Origin: Streptomyces sp. CA-210063
GTDB lineage: Bacteria > Actinomycetota > Actinomycetes > Streptomycetales > Streptomycetaceae
Direction of reading: 5' to 3'
NCBI RefSeq assembly: GCF_024612015.1
Contig: NZ_CP102512.1
Span: 1,612,001 to 1,676,000, forward strand
DNA: 64,000 nt
In this document: positions 8,504 to 16,584 of the stretch, in pieces
Numbering within the stretch: the stretch's first letter is position 1
Layout of the letters: each line of letters starts with the position of its first letter
Translations under genes and position numbers: made by a program
Notes under the pieces: generated by a model
Told to the model about the DNA's origin: nothing
The model's database searches: none
What the model saw: the letters and a program-made list of their open reading frames with translations, nothing else

Positions 8504-9469
8504 ATGCCCGCATACGGATACTTCTTGGCGACCGAGGAGTTCGGTCCCGCTGAGCTGATCGAGCAGGCGAGGATGGCCGAGCAGGCCGGATTCCAGCACC
8601 TGTGGATCTCGGACCACTACCATCCCTGGAACGACGCCCAGGGTCAGAGCCCGTTCGTGTGGTCGGTGATCGGCGCGCTCTCCGAGGCCGTGTCGCTGCC
8701 GATCGAGACGGCGGTGACCTGCCCGACGGTGCGGATCCACCCGGCGGTCGTCGCCCAGGCGGCGGCGACCAGTTCGGTGATGACCGGCGGCCGTTTCCGG
8801 CTCGGCATCGGCTCGGGCGAGGCGCTCAACGAGCATGTCCTCGGCACCCGCTGGCCCCCGGCGGACGTCCGTCTGGAGATGCTGGAGGAGGCGGTCCAGG
8901 TGATGCGACGCCTGTTCACCGGCGAGGAGGTCACCCATCGCGGCCCCCACTACACGGTGGAGAACGCCCGCCTCTACACGGTCCCCGACGAGCACGTCCC
9001 CATCGACATCTCCGGTTTCGGCTCCAAGGCCACCGGGCTCGCCGCCCGCATCGGCGACGGCTTCATCACCATGGGCCCCGACGAGGAACTGGTGGCCCAG
9101 TACCGCAAGGGCGGCGGGGGCGGGAAACTCGTCAGCGGCGGTACGAAGGTGTGCTGGGGCCCCGACCGCGACGCGGCCGTCCGTCTCGTCCGCAGCCTCT
9201 GGTCGAGCCAGCTCCTGCCCGGCGAGATGGCCCAGATCCTGCCCACCCCCAGCCACTTCGAGCAGTTGGAGCCGCTGGTCACCGAACAGATGGTCAGCGA
9301 GAACACGGTCTGCGGCGACGACGTCGACGAACACGTCGCCGAACTGACCGCCTTCGCCGACGCCGGCTTCGACCGCGTCTACGTCAGCCAGATAGGCCCC
9401 GACCAGCGCGGCTTCTTCGACTTCTACCGCACGAAGGTCCTCCCCCAACTCCAACAGGGCCCCAACTGA
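8504..9469 (+). CDS. LLM-class F420-dependent oxidoreductase (TIGR03557-type)
   Basis: A 321 aa TIM-barrel luciferase-like monooxygenase-family protein of the F420-dependent glucose-6-phosphate-dehydrogenase-related group (GYFLATEEFGPAELIEQAR, WISDHYHPWNDAQG, GIGSGEALNEH near residue 105, and a QIGPDQRGFFDFY C-terminus). These enzymes transfer hydride between cofactor F420 and various substrates; the substrate here is unknown. ATG 8504 lies seven bases after CGGAGGT. It is monocistronic, divergent from ndh and convergent with the SDR gene. Confidence 0.9.
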   Translation: MPAYGYFLATEEFGPAELIEQARMAEQAGFQHLWISDHYHPWNDAQGQSPFVWSVIGALSEAVSLPIETAVTCPTVRIHPAVVAQAAATSSVMTGGRFRLGIGSGEALNEHVLGTRWPPADVRLEMLEEAVQVMRRLFTGEEVTHRGPHYTVENARLYTVPDEHVPIDISGFGSKATGLAARIGDGFITMGPDEELVAQYRKGGGGGKLVSGGTKVCWGPDRDAAVRLVRSLWSSQLLPGEMAQILPTPSHFEQLEPLVTEQMVSENTVCGDDVDEHVAELTAFADAGFDRVYVSQIGPDQRGFFDFYRTKVLPQLQQGPN

Positions 9470-9485
9470 CCCACACCACCCCACA

Positions 9486-9562
9486 GTTCTCGGCCCAGAT
9501 GGTGCTCCCTCTCCTCATCATCTGGGCCGAGCATCATCTGGGGCATCAGCTGGGCCGAGAAC
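9486..9562. terminator. Nested inverted repeats between convergent genes
   Basis: A perfect 13 bp outer inverted repeat (9486-9498 with 9550-9562, GTTCTCGGCCCAG and its complement) encloses a second copy of the right arm. Thus 9489-9500 can instead pair perfectly with 9520-9531. Two mutually exclusive hairpins are possible. The site follows the F420 oxidoreductase stop by 16 bp and overlaps the last codons of the convergent SDR gene. No T-tract is present, as is common for Streptomyces terminators. Confidence 0.6.
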
Positions 9563-10613
9563 GACCGCGACGGCGCAGGCCGGTGGTCGTCGCGGCGCCC
9601 AGCCCGCCCAGCACCAGGCCCGCGCCCACCCGGTTCCGGTTCCGTGAGACCCAGTTCTGCGGGCTCCCCGTCACCGCCTCGGAGTCGAAGCGTCCATGCG
9701 CCCCGAAGTCCCGCCCGTGGGGACCGTCCGCAGGGGTCCACAGATTCCCGTGACCGCCGTAATCGCCGAGGTCCTCCCGCTGCTTCCCCGCTTCCCCCGC
9801 ATCCCACTGATCCTGCTGGGACTCGACCCCGGTACGAGCGAGATACCGCTCGACCAGCGCGGGCGCCACCGCGTTGGCGATCAGGGCCGCCACCGTCGAC
9901 CCGCCCACCCAGTACTCCCGCCGCCGCCCGTGCCCCGCCGCGTGCACGATCGCCCGCGCGGCGACCTCCGGCTGGTAGATGGGGGCGACGGGCCGCGCCC
10001 GCCCCGGCAGACGGTTCAACACCCAGTCGAACTGAGGGGTGTTGACGGCCGGCAGCTGCACCATGGTCGTACGCACATGCGCGCCCGCGTGCAGCAGCTC
10101 GCACCGCAGGGACTCGTTGAAGCCCTGGATCGCGTGCTTGGCCCCGCTGTACGCGGACTGCAGCGGGACGCCCCGGTAGGCGAGCGCGGAGCCGACCTGG
10201 ACGACGGTGCCTCGGTCGCGCGGCAGCATGTGCCGCAGCGCCGCCCGGGTCCCGAACACATAGCCCAGGTACGTCACTTCCGTCACCCGCCGGAACTCGT
10301 CGGGCGTGATGTCCATGAAGGGCGCGAACACCCCGGCGAAGGCGTTGTTGACCCACACGTCGATGCCGCCGAACGCGTCGACGACCTGCTGGGCCGCGTC
10401 GTCCACGGCCTTCACGTCGGCCATGTCCACGGGCACGACCAGCGCCTCGCCCCCGGCCCGCTGCACCTCGTCGGCCGCCGCCGCGAGCCCCTCACGCCCC
10501 CGGGCGAGCAGCGCCACCCGGTCGCCCCGGGCGGCGAAGGCCACGGCCGCGGCCCGGCCGACGCCACCGCTGGCCCCGGTCACGACCACGGTCCTGCGGC
10601 GGCGTACGGACAT
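9546..10613 (-). CDS. Short-chain dehydrogenase/reductase with C-terminal extension
   Basis: A 355 aa protein. Residues 1-~255 are a classical SDR with the nucleotide-binding TGASGGVGRAAA, the NNAF motif in place of NNAG, the Ser in QVGSALAYRG and the catalytic YSGAKHAIQ (Tyr-x3-Lys). It probably reduces or oxidises an alcohol or ketone using NAD(P)H; the substrate is unknown. The C-terminal ~100 residues contain a polar linker and end with a Gly/Ala-rich hydrophobic stretch followed by RRRGRSR, which could be a membrane anchor. ATG 10613 has GGGAG seven bases upstream. The holin-like gene lies 13 bp upstream and is probably cotranscribed. Confidence 0.88.
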   Translation of the reverse strand: MSVRRRRTVVVTGASGGVGRAAAVAFAARGDRVALLARGREGLAAAADEVQRAGGEALVVPVDMADVKAVDDAAQQVVDAFGGIDVWVNNAFAGVFAPFMDITPDEFRRVTEVTYLGYVFGTRAALRHMLPRDRGTVVQVGSALAYRGVPLQSAYSGAKHAIQGFNESLRCELLHAGAHVRTTMVQLPAVNTPQFDWVLNRLPGRARPVAPIYQPEVAARAIVHAAGHGRRREYWVGGSTVAALIANAVAPALVERYLARTGVESQQDQWDAGEAGKQREDLGDYGGHGNLWTPADGPHGRDFGAHGRFDSEAVTGSPQNWVSRNRNRVGAGLVLGGLGAATTTGLRRRGRSRPS

Positions 10614-10626
10614 CACGACACTCCCG

Positions 10627-11154
10627 TCAGGCCCTGTGATGCGGCGTCTCGGGGTCGATACCCGGCGGGGGCGGCGCCCCGGCCGCCGTACCGGGCGCAG
10701 GTCCACCCACGGCCCCGGTCCCACCGCCGGGCGCGACGGGCGGCACCGGCGGATAACCGGCCGGGCCCATCCCACCCGGGGGCATCCCCGGCGCCGTACC
10801 ACCGACGACCTGGTCACGACCCGCCGCGAGCTCCCCCTCGCGCCCGGCCGTGGGCCGGGACGCCGAAGGACGGGCCGCGCCCCTGAGCACATAGGCCACC
10901 ACACCGAGCACGACGGCCGTGATCAGCGCGGCCGCCCAGTCGGGCAGGCCCAGCGAGAGCGCCAGACCGAGGGCCAGCGCGAGGGCGGCACCCGCGTACA
11001 GGGCGACGGCACCGGACGCGGCGTACAGCGCGGCCCTACGGCGCTGCTTGCGCGTCTGCTGCCGCAGCTCGTCCCGTACGGTCTCGCGCGCCACCAGCGC
11101 CAGCTCGTCGACCAGGTGCTTGTCCAGATGTTCCAGATGATCCAAGCGGTCCAT
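10627..11154 (-). CDS. Phage holin superfamily III / DUF1469-type membrane protein
   Basis: A 175 aa protein. It has an N-terminal charged helix (residues 1-35), two hydrophobic helices at about 40-62 and 68-90 with an intervening LPDW turn, and a long Pro/Gly/Ala-rich tail. This matches the actinobacterial holin-X/DUF1469 group, whose function is not established and which is usually chromosomal rather than phage-borne. The ribosome site is weak (CGGGCGGC). A heptanucleotide array lies just upstream. Confidence 0.75.
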   Translation of the reverse strand: MDRLDHLEHLDKHLVDELALVARETVRDELRQQTRKQRRRAALYAASGAVALYAGAALALALGLALSLGLPDWAAALITAVVLGVVAYVLRGAARPSASRPTAGREGELAAGRDQVVGGTAPGMPPGGMGPAGYPPVPPVAPGGGTGAVGGPAPGTAAGAPPPPGIDPETPHHRA

Positions 11155-11206
11155 GCCGCCCGAGTACCCGGGCCGGGACCCGCGTAACGGCGCGTCCGGG
11201 GGGGCC

Positions 11207-11297
11207 GGCGGACGGCGGACGAGGGACGGCGGACGGCGGACGGCGGACGGCGGACGAGGGACGGCGGACGGCGGACGGCGGACGGCGGACGGCGGAC
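11207..11297. repeat. Tandem array of 13 heptanucleotide units
   Basis: Thirteen head-to-tail 7 bp units occupy 11207-11297. Eleven are GGCGGAC; units 3 and 8 are GAGGGAC, so the variants are 35 bp apart and mark a higher-order period. The array lies in the divergent 226 bp gap between the holin-like and VOC genes. It is intergenic and could affect spacing or promoter structure. Copy number should be variable between strains. Confidence 0.9.
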
Positions 11298-11367
11298 GGG
11301 TGATCGATCAGCGAGCCGATCCGGTCCAACCGTCCGAAACGATCTCCCTTTCCCGGCCGGCCCCAAC

Positions 11368-11373
11368 TAGGCT
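11368..11373 (+). promoter_or_regulatory. Candidate -10 element (leaderless) for the VOC gene
   Basis: TAGGCT ends seven bases before the ATG at 11381, and no ribosome site is visible. The spacing places the transcription start at or next to the A of ATG, suggesting a leaderless mRNA. No good -35 hexamer is visible. Confidence 0.4.
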
Positions 11374-11380
11374 TTTCCGC

Positions 11381-11734
11381 ATGGAGATTCTCGGCACCAC
11401 GCTCCGCATCTGCGTCGACGACCTGGAAGCCGCGGTCCCGTTCTACGAGAGACTCTCGGGCGGACCGGCGATGCGCTTCGAACGCGGCGGCGTCCAGGTC
11501 GCCGCCGTCGGCTGTTTCCTCCTGATGAGCGGCCCGGAGTCCGAGTTGGAGGTCCTACGCAAGGTCACCGCCACCATCGCGGTCAAGGACGTCGACGAGG
11601 CCCACCAGGTCCTCACCGACTCGGGCGCCCAGGTGCTGGCGGGACCGATCCCCACCCCTGTCGGCCGCAATCTCATCGCGGTCCACCCCGACGGTTCGGT
11701 CTACGAGTACGCGGACCGCCGGACGGTCGGGTAG
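11381..11734 (+). CDS. VOC/glyoxalase-fold protein
   Basis: A 117 aa protein with the vicinal-oxygen-chelate beta-alpha-beta-beta-beta layout: TTLRICVDDLEAAVPFYERL at the N-terminus, VAAVGCFLLM mid-protein, and the second module TATIAVKDVDEAHQVLTDSGA ending in HPDGSVYEY. Members bind a metal and act as isomerases, dioxygenases or antibiotic-binding proteins. This one is single-domain and probably dimeric; the substrate is unknown. ATG 11381 is preferred because the upstream frame runs through the heptanucleotide array. Confidence 0.82.
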   Translation: MEILGTTLRICVDDLEAAVPFYERLSGGPAMRFERGGVQVAAVGCFLLMSGPESELEVLRKVTATIAVKDVDEAHQVLTDSGAQVLAGPIPTPVGRNLIAVHPDGSVYEYADRRTVG

Positions 11735-11776
11735 CTCCGGTCGTCCGACGCAGGCGGGTGCCCGGCGGCCGGAGGG

Positions 11777-12673
11777 TCAGTCGGCGAACGCGGTCACCAC
11801 GATGTCCGTGAGCAGCGCGCCCGCCGTGCCGTCGGGGTCGAGATCGGGGTCGTAGATGGTGATGTTGAGGCCGACGCAGTGCGGTGACCTGACCAGCGGG
11901 CGGAGCAGTGCGGTCAGTTCGTCGGCGAGGAGCCCGTCGGGGTCGGGGCTGTCGACGGCGGGCATGACGGACGGGTCGAGGACGTCGGCGTCGAGATGCA
12001 CCCAGAAACCGGCCGGCTCCGGCGTCTCGAAGCTCTGCGCGGTGACCCGGGCGAGATCCTCCGCACCCCAGGTCCGCAGCTCGCCGACGGTCACGACGGG
12101 GATCTTCAGCGCGGCCAGTTCGGCCCGGTCGTCCTCGAACTCGTCCCGGATGCCGAAAAGCCGTACGTCCTCGTCGCGCAGATAGGGCCCGAGCCCCTCC
12201 AGGTCCGTCAGGTCGGACTGCCCCCGCCCGGTGCCGAGCGCCAGTTCCTCTCCGCCGGCCGCCCCGACCCGGTCGGAGTTCCCCGGATGCCGGAAGTCGG
12301 CGGACGCGTCGATCGCGACCAGTCCGTACCGCCCGATCCGCCGCAGGGCGAGCGAGGCGCCGAGCTGGATCGAACAGTCCCCGCCCAGGACGACGGGCAG
12401 CTCACCGGCTCGGACATGCCGTTCGATCCGGTCGGCGAGCCTGCGCGTGTACGAGGCGATCGCGGCCGCGTTGAAGACGCCGTCGCCCTCCTGCCAGTTC
12501 CCCCGGTCGTAGCGCGGCGGCACCACCACCCCGCCCTCCAGCGCTCCGAGCCGCCGCACGATGCCCTGCTCCCGCAGCGCACCGGCGAGCTTGTAGCAGC
12601 CGGGCACGGTACCCGGGGCGGGCGGCCGCAGGCCGAGGTTCGAGGGGGCGTCCACGACGACGATGTTCCGCAT
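11777..12673 (-). CDS. Arginase/agmatinase-fold protein with altered metal-site histidines
   Basis: A 298 aa ureohydrolase-fold protein. The three signature regions are recognisable: GGDCS near residue 104 (family GGDHS), IDASADF near 125 (family DAHxD) and HLDADVLDP near 215 (family DxDxxDP). Both canonical histidine ligands are replaced, His to Cys and His to Ser, while the aspartates remain. Arginase, agmatinase or formiminoglutamase activity with the usual Mn pair is therefore doubtful; a different metal, a different reaction or a non-catalytic role is possible. ATG 12673 follows AGGA; an ATG three codons upstream is the alternative. It is convergent with the VOC gene. Confidence 0.82.
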   Translation of the reverse strand: MRNIVVVDAPSNLGLRPPAPGTVPGCYKLAGALREQGIVRRLGALEGGVVVPPRYDRGNWQEGDGVFNAAAIASYTRRLADRIERHVRAGELPVVLGGDCSIQLGASLALRRIGRYGLVAIDASADFRHPGNSDRVGAAGGEELALGTGRGQSDLTDLEGLGPYLRDEDVRLFGIRDEFEDDRAELAALKIPVVTVGELRTWGAEDLARVTAQSFETPEPAGFWVHLDADVLDPSVMPAVDSPDPDGLLADELTALLRPLVRSPHCVGLNITIYDPDLDPDGTAGALLTDIVVTAFAD

Positions 12674-12731
12674 GGATCTCATCCTGCGCGACGGGAAGGC
12701 CGCCGGGGCGGGAATCACTCATTCCTGCGGC

Positions 12732-13292
12732 TCACGCCCGGGACCCCCGGTCTCGTCCCATCTCGGCGGTGACGGCCCACCGCTGGTGGTCCCGCCAGGC
12801 CCCGTCGATGAACAGGAAGTCCGGCGAGAACCCCTCCAGCCGGAATCCGCACCGCCGGGCCAGCGCGATGGAGGCGGCATTCCCCGGCTGCACGTTGATC
12901 TCCAGCCGGTGCAGCCCCATCGCCCCGAACGCGTGGTCGACGACCAGCCCGAGCGCCTCCCGCATCAGCCCCCGCCCGGCGGCGTGCGCGAACGCCCCGT
13001 ATCCGAGGGCGCCGCACTGGAAGCCGCCCTCCACGATGTTGTTGATGTTGATGAACCCGGCGATCCCCCCGCCGTCCTTCTCGCACACCAGGAACCCGGC
13101 CTTCGTCGGGTCCTCGATGAGCCGCCCCGCGTACGCGGCGTACGCGGCGGCTGTGGTCGGCGGGAACAACCACGGCTGGTGCAGGGCCTTGCTCTCCCGC
13201 GCCCGCGCGGTGAACTCGGCGCCGTCGTCGGGTGTGAAGTGTCGTATCCCCACACGGGGGCCTTCAGCGAGGTAACGAACGTTCTCAGCCAC
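12732..13292 (-). CDS. GNAT acetyltransferase (RimJ/RimL-like)
   Basis: A protein of about 186 aa with a RimJ/RimL-type GNAT fold. It has GIRHFTPDDGAEF at the N-terminus, the acetyl-CoA-binding region QCGALGYGAFAHAAGRGLMREAL near residue 100, and the HRLEINVQPGNAASIALARRCGF signature. It probably acetylates a protein N-terminus or small amine. The start is uncertain. GTG 13292 is chosen because it lies downstream of the LapA stop and keeps the whole fold; the ribosome site is weak. Confidence 0.82.
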   Translation of the reverse strand: MAENVRYLAEGPRVGIRHFTPDDGAEFTARARESKALHQPWLFPPTTAAAYAAYAGRLIEDPTKAGFLVCEKDGGGIAGFININNIVEGGFQCGALGYGAFAHAAGRGLMREALGLVVDHAFGAMGLHRLEINVQPGNAASIALARRCGFRLEGFSPDFLFIDGAWRDHQRWAVTAEMGRDRGSRA

Positions 13293-13318
13293 CTCGCCAC
13301 GGTACGTCGGTGCGCGCG

Positions 13319-13567
13319 TCACCTGCGCCGTCTCATGAAGAACGCCCCGCACAGGGCCCCGATCAATCCCGTCCCCAGCAGCGCCAGCCACAGCGGCATG
13401 GTGACCTCGGAGACCAACAGCTCGATCTCGGTGTTCTGCGTGTTCTGGAAGACGAAGACGAGCGCGAGCACCGCGAGCACACCCACGATGACCCGGCCGG
13501 GTGTCAGCAGATCACCCCACCGCTTCCGCCCGTGCGTCCGGACACGTTCCGATGTCTTCGGGCTCAT
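13319..13567 (-). CDS. LapA-domain (DUF1049) small membrane protein
   Basis: An 82 aa protein with two hydrophobic helices (residues ~25-43 and 55-75) and the LapA/DUF1049 hallmark FVFQNTQNTEIELL between them, ending in MRRRR. LapA-family proteins are inner-membrane proteins that in E. coli work with LapB in controlling lipopolysaccharide synthesis; the actinobacterial role is unknown. It lies 26 bp upstream of the GNAT gene on the same strand and 39 bp downstream of the S66 peptidase. Confidence 0.85.
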   Translation of the reverse strand: MSPKTSERVRTHGRKRWGDLLTPGRVIVGVLAVLALVFVFQNTQNTEIELLVSEVTMPLWLALLGTGLIGALCGAFFMRRRR

Positions 13568-13606
13568 GTCTCCAGGATGACGCGAACCGCCGGGACGCGC
13601 CCGCTG

Positions 13607-14581
13607 TCAGACCAGCGCCGGCTCGTCCAGCGTCAGCGTCCCCGCCTCGGCGTCCAGCTCCGCCATCACCCCGAACGGGATGGTCAGCGCCCCGTCGCCG
13701 TGGCCGAAGCCGAACTCCTCCACCATCGGCACCCCGAGCCCGCCCAGCCGGTCGACCAGCAGCCCCCGCACCCTTTCGTACGGCTCGCACTGGGCCCAGG
13801 AGCCGAGCAGGACGCCGGCGACGCCGTCGAGCCAGCCGGCGCGGAGGAGTTGGGTGAGGTAGCGGTCGAGGCGGTAGGTCTCCTCGCCGACGTCCTCCAG
13901 GCAGAGGAGGGCGCCTCGGGCGGAGGGGCGGACGTGGGGGTTGCCGAGTTCGGCGGCGAGGAGGCAGAGGCAGCCGCCGAGGAGGACGCCTCGGGCGCGC
14001 CCGGGCAGGAGCGGGGCGCTTCCTTCGGCGGCCTTGATCGTGCGTACCGTCTCCGGGGCGAAGAGGGTCGCCCGCAGATGCTCCTGGGCCCGCGCGTTCT
14101 TGAGGAAGTCGACGCCCGCGGCCATGGGGCCGTGCAGGGTGACCAGTCCGGCGCGGGTGGCGAACGCCTCGTGCAGCGCCGTGATGTCACTGAAGCCGAC
14201 GAGGATCTTGGGGCCCGCCGCCCGAATCGCGTCCCAGTCGAGCAGGTCGGCCATCCGCTGTACGCCGTAGCCGCCGCGGGCGCAGAGCACGGCGGACACG
14301 GACGGGTCGCACCAGGCGGCCTGGAAGTCGGCGGCGCGGTCGGCGTCCGTGCCCGCGAGGTAGTCGAACTCGGGGTGCCGGTCCAGCGTGTGGGGTCCGA
14401 CGACGGGGTCGAGGTCCCAGCCCCGCAGGAGGTCCAGTCCGGCGCTGAGCCGCTCCTCGGGCACCGGCCCGCTGGGGGCGACGACGGCCACGCGGGCGCC
14501 GGGGGCGAGACGGGCGGGCCTGGTCAGCGGCGGGACGGCGGGGGCCGGGGTGGTCGGCCGGTGCGGGGCGGGTGTCGTCAC
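13607..14581 (-). CDS. S66 family LD-carboxypeptidase
   Basis: A 324 aa serine peptidase of family S66 (LdcA/MccF fold). The expected catalytic residues are present: Ser in GFSDITALHE near residue 128, Glu in LCLEDVGEETY near 225, and His in FGFGHGD near 292. RGGYGVQRM marks the N-terminal domain. LdcA-type enzymes remove terminal D-Ala from muropeptide tetrapeptides; MccF-type ones detoxify peptide antibiotics. Start GTG 14581 overlaps the stop of the S9 peptidase by 4 bp. It is the last gene of the peptidase operon. Confidence 0.92.
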   Translation of the reverse strand: MTTPAPHRPTTPAPAVPPLTRPARLAPGARVAVVAPSGPVPEERLSAGLDLLRGWDLDPVVGPHTLDRHPEFDYLAGTDADRAADFQAAWCDPSVSAVLCARGGYGVQRMADLLDWDAIRAAGPKILVGFSDITALHEAFATRAGLVTLHGPMAAGVDFLKNARAQEHLRATLFAPETVRTIKAAEGSAPLLPGRARGVLLGGCLCLLAAELGNPHVRPSARGALLCLEDVGEETYRLDRYLTQLLRAGWLDGVAGVLLGSWAQCEPYERVRGLLVDRLGGLGVPMVEEFGFGHGDGALTIPFGVMAELDAEAGTLTLDEPALV

Positions 14582-16578
14582 TTGGCGAGCTCCAGAGTAG
14601 GGATTCCCGGTGGATTCAACCCGAAGACCTGCGCGTACAGCGAAAGCTCCGCCTCCAGGACCCGCACCATTGTCTCCGCCCGCCGGAATCCGTGCCCCTC
14701 CCCCTCGAACGCGATGTACGCGTGCGGCACCCGCCGCCCCTCCAGACCGGCCAGGAACCGCTCGCACTGCACGGGCGGGCAGATCACGTCGTCGAGGCCC
14801 TGGAGCAGCAGGAAGGGCGCGGTGATCCGGTCGACGTGCTCGCTGGGCGAGCGCTCCGCGTACCGCATGGGCTCCTCGGCCAGCGGTCCGACCAGGCTCT
14901 CCAGATACTGGGACTCGAAGTCGTGGGTTTCCCCCGAGCCCCAGTTCGTGAGGTCGAGGATGGGATACAGGATGGTTCCGCAGGCGTAGACGTCGGTCGT
15001 GGTGAGGGACGCGGCCGCCGTCCAGCCGCCGGCGCTGCCGCCCCGCACGGCGAGCCTGGTCCGGTCGGCGGTTCCCTCGTCGGCGAGGCCGAGCGCGACC
15101 GCCGCGCAGTCCTCGACGTCCACGACACCCCACTGCTCGCGCAGCCGGTTGCGGTACTCCCGGCCGTATCCGGTGGACCCCCCGTAGTTGACCTCGGCGA
15201 CCCCGATGCCGCGCGAGGTGAAGTACGCGATCGCCAGGTCGAGGACCAGGGGCGCGCGGCCGGTGGGTCCGCCGTGCGCCCAGACGACGTACGGCGGCAG
15301 CTCGGTGCTGAAGGCGACGCAGCCGGGGTGGTGGGGCGGGTAGATGTGCGCGTGGATCTCGCGTCCGGCGGGGCCGAGGAAGGTGCGGATCTGCGGTTCG
15401 GGGTAGTACGCGGGGTCCACCGGGTCGTCGTGCGCGGCCCCGATCACGCGGGCGTCGCCGGTGGTGGCGTCCAGCTCGACCACCTCGTAGGCGCTGCGGG
15501 GGCTGGCCCCGATGCCGAGGACCCGGCTGCCGCGCACGGCGAGGGACGGGGCGAACTCGGTCCATGGTCCGGCCGCGTCGACGACCTGACCGGTCTCGGT
15601 GTCGAGGATGCCGAGCGAGGTGGCGCCCCGCCCGTGCACCACGGCGGCGAGGCCGCCCTCCAGCAGCGCGAACCAGCGCCAGCCGACCTTCCACAGCGGC
15701 CCGCCGAACTCCTCCTCCCGGGCGCACAGAGCCGTACGCTCGTCGCCGTCGAGGCGGTACAGGTTCCAGTAGCCGGTGGTGTCGCTGGAGTACACGAGCG
15801 TCCCGTCGGCGGCCCACTCGGCCTGGGCGACGGACTCGTCCGGGCCGCCGCCGACGGTCCTGGGCTCGCCCAGCAGGCCGTCCTCGGTCACCTCGGCGAC
15901 GAGCAGCGACGTGCCGTCCCACGGCATGCGCGGATGGTCCCAGGCGAGCCACGCGGCGCGGCGGCCGTCGGGCGAGAGACGGGGGCCGGTGACGAACCGG
16001 TGGCTGTCGTCGGTGATTTCACGTACGGCGCCCCGGTCCTCGGCCGCCGAGCCGTCCAGCGGGACGGCGGCGACGACCCGCCGTAGGTCGGTGGGACCGT
16101 CGCCGGTGAACTCCTCCAGGACGCACCACACCTCGTTCCGCTCCGGGTGCGGCTGGGGGTCCACCCAGCGCAGTCCGCCGCCCACCGGCGACACCGGGGT
16201 GAGCGGGCGGGGCTCGCCGCCGGGCTCGTAGCGGTAGAGGCGCTGGTCGGCGAAGTTCACGAAGACCACGAGGGGGCCGTCGTCCCGCAGGACGCCGGCC
16301 CAGGGCTGACCGCCGTACTCCATGACCCGGCTGCGCACGTTCCACGGCGGCGGCAGCACCGACTCCTCCGTGCCGTCGGCCGTACGCCGCACGAGGGTGC
16401 GGCGGCCGCCCTCGGTGGGCCTCGGCTCGGTCCACCACGCCTCGTCGCCGACGAAGCCCACGAACTCGGGATGCCCGTCGTGCGCGGCGGCGAGCGCCGC
16501 GTCGATCGGCGAGGGCCACGAACCGTACGCCAGGGTCTGCACCTTGTCCCCCATCTCCCTTGGTCCCCCGTGTGCCAT
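14578..16578 (-). CDS. S9 family prolyl oligopeptidase-like peptidase
   Basis: A protein of about 666 aa. Residues ~30-400 form a beta-propeller (repeats such as RLSPDGRRAAWLAWD and AEWAADGTLVYSSD). Residues ~420-660 form the alpha/beta hydrolase domain with Ser in GGSAGGW, Asp in GLDDVICP and His in GEGHGF, giving the S9 triad. It probably hydrolyses short peptides in the cytoplasm; no signal peptide is seen. Either ATG 16578 or ATG 16554 (MGDKVQT) could be the start. The M20 stop is 6 bp upstream, so the genes are cotranscribed. Confidence 0.93.
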   Translation of the reverse strand: MAHGGPREMGDKVQTLAYGSWPSPIDAALAAAHDGHPEFVGFVGDEAWWTEPRPTEGGRRTLVRRTADGTEESVLPPPWNVRSRVMEYGGQPWAGVLRDDGPLVVFVNFADQRLYRYEPGGEPRPLTPVSPVGGGLRWVDPQPHPERNEVWCVLEEFTGDGPTDLRRVVAAVPLDGSAAEDRGAVREITDDSHRFVTGPRLSPDGRRAAWLAWDHPRMPWDGTSLLVAEVTEDGLLGEPRTVGGGPDESVAQAEWAADGTLVYSSDTTGYWNLYRLDGDERTALCAREEEFGGPLWKVGWRWFALLEGGLAAVVHGRGATSLGILDTETGQVVDAAGPWTEFAPSLAVRGSRVLGIGASPRSAYEVVELDATTGDARVIGAAHDDPVDPAYYPEPQIRTFLGPAGREIHAHIYPPHHPGCVAFSTELPPYVVWAHGGPTGRAPLVLDLAIAYFTSRGIGVAEVNYGGSTGYGREYRNRLREQWGVVDVEDCAAVALGLADEGTADRTRLAVRGGSAGGWTAAASLTTTDVYACGTILYPILDLTNWGSGETHDFESQYLESLVGPLAEEPMRYAERSPSEHVDRITAPFLLLQGLDDVICPPVQCERFLAGLEGRRVPHAYIAFEGEGHGFRRAETMVRVLEAELSLYAQVFGLNPPGIPTLELAK

Positions 16579-16584
16579 CGTTTC

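Noticed and set aside
10627..11154. Prophage interpretation of the holin-like gene
   Set aside because: No lysin, capsid, integrase or other phage genes are nearby; this family is commonly chromosomal in actinobacteria.
14582..15952. In-frame extension of the S66 peptidase gene
   Set aside because: It is a shadow of the S9 peptidase in another frame; the family N-terminus begins just after GTG 14581.
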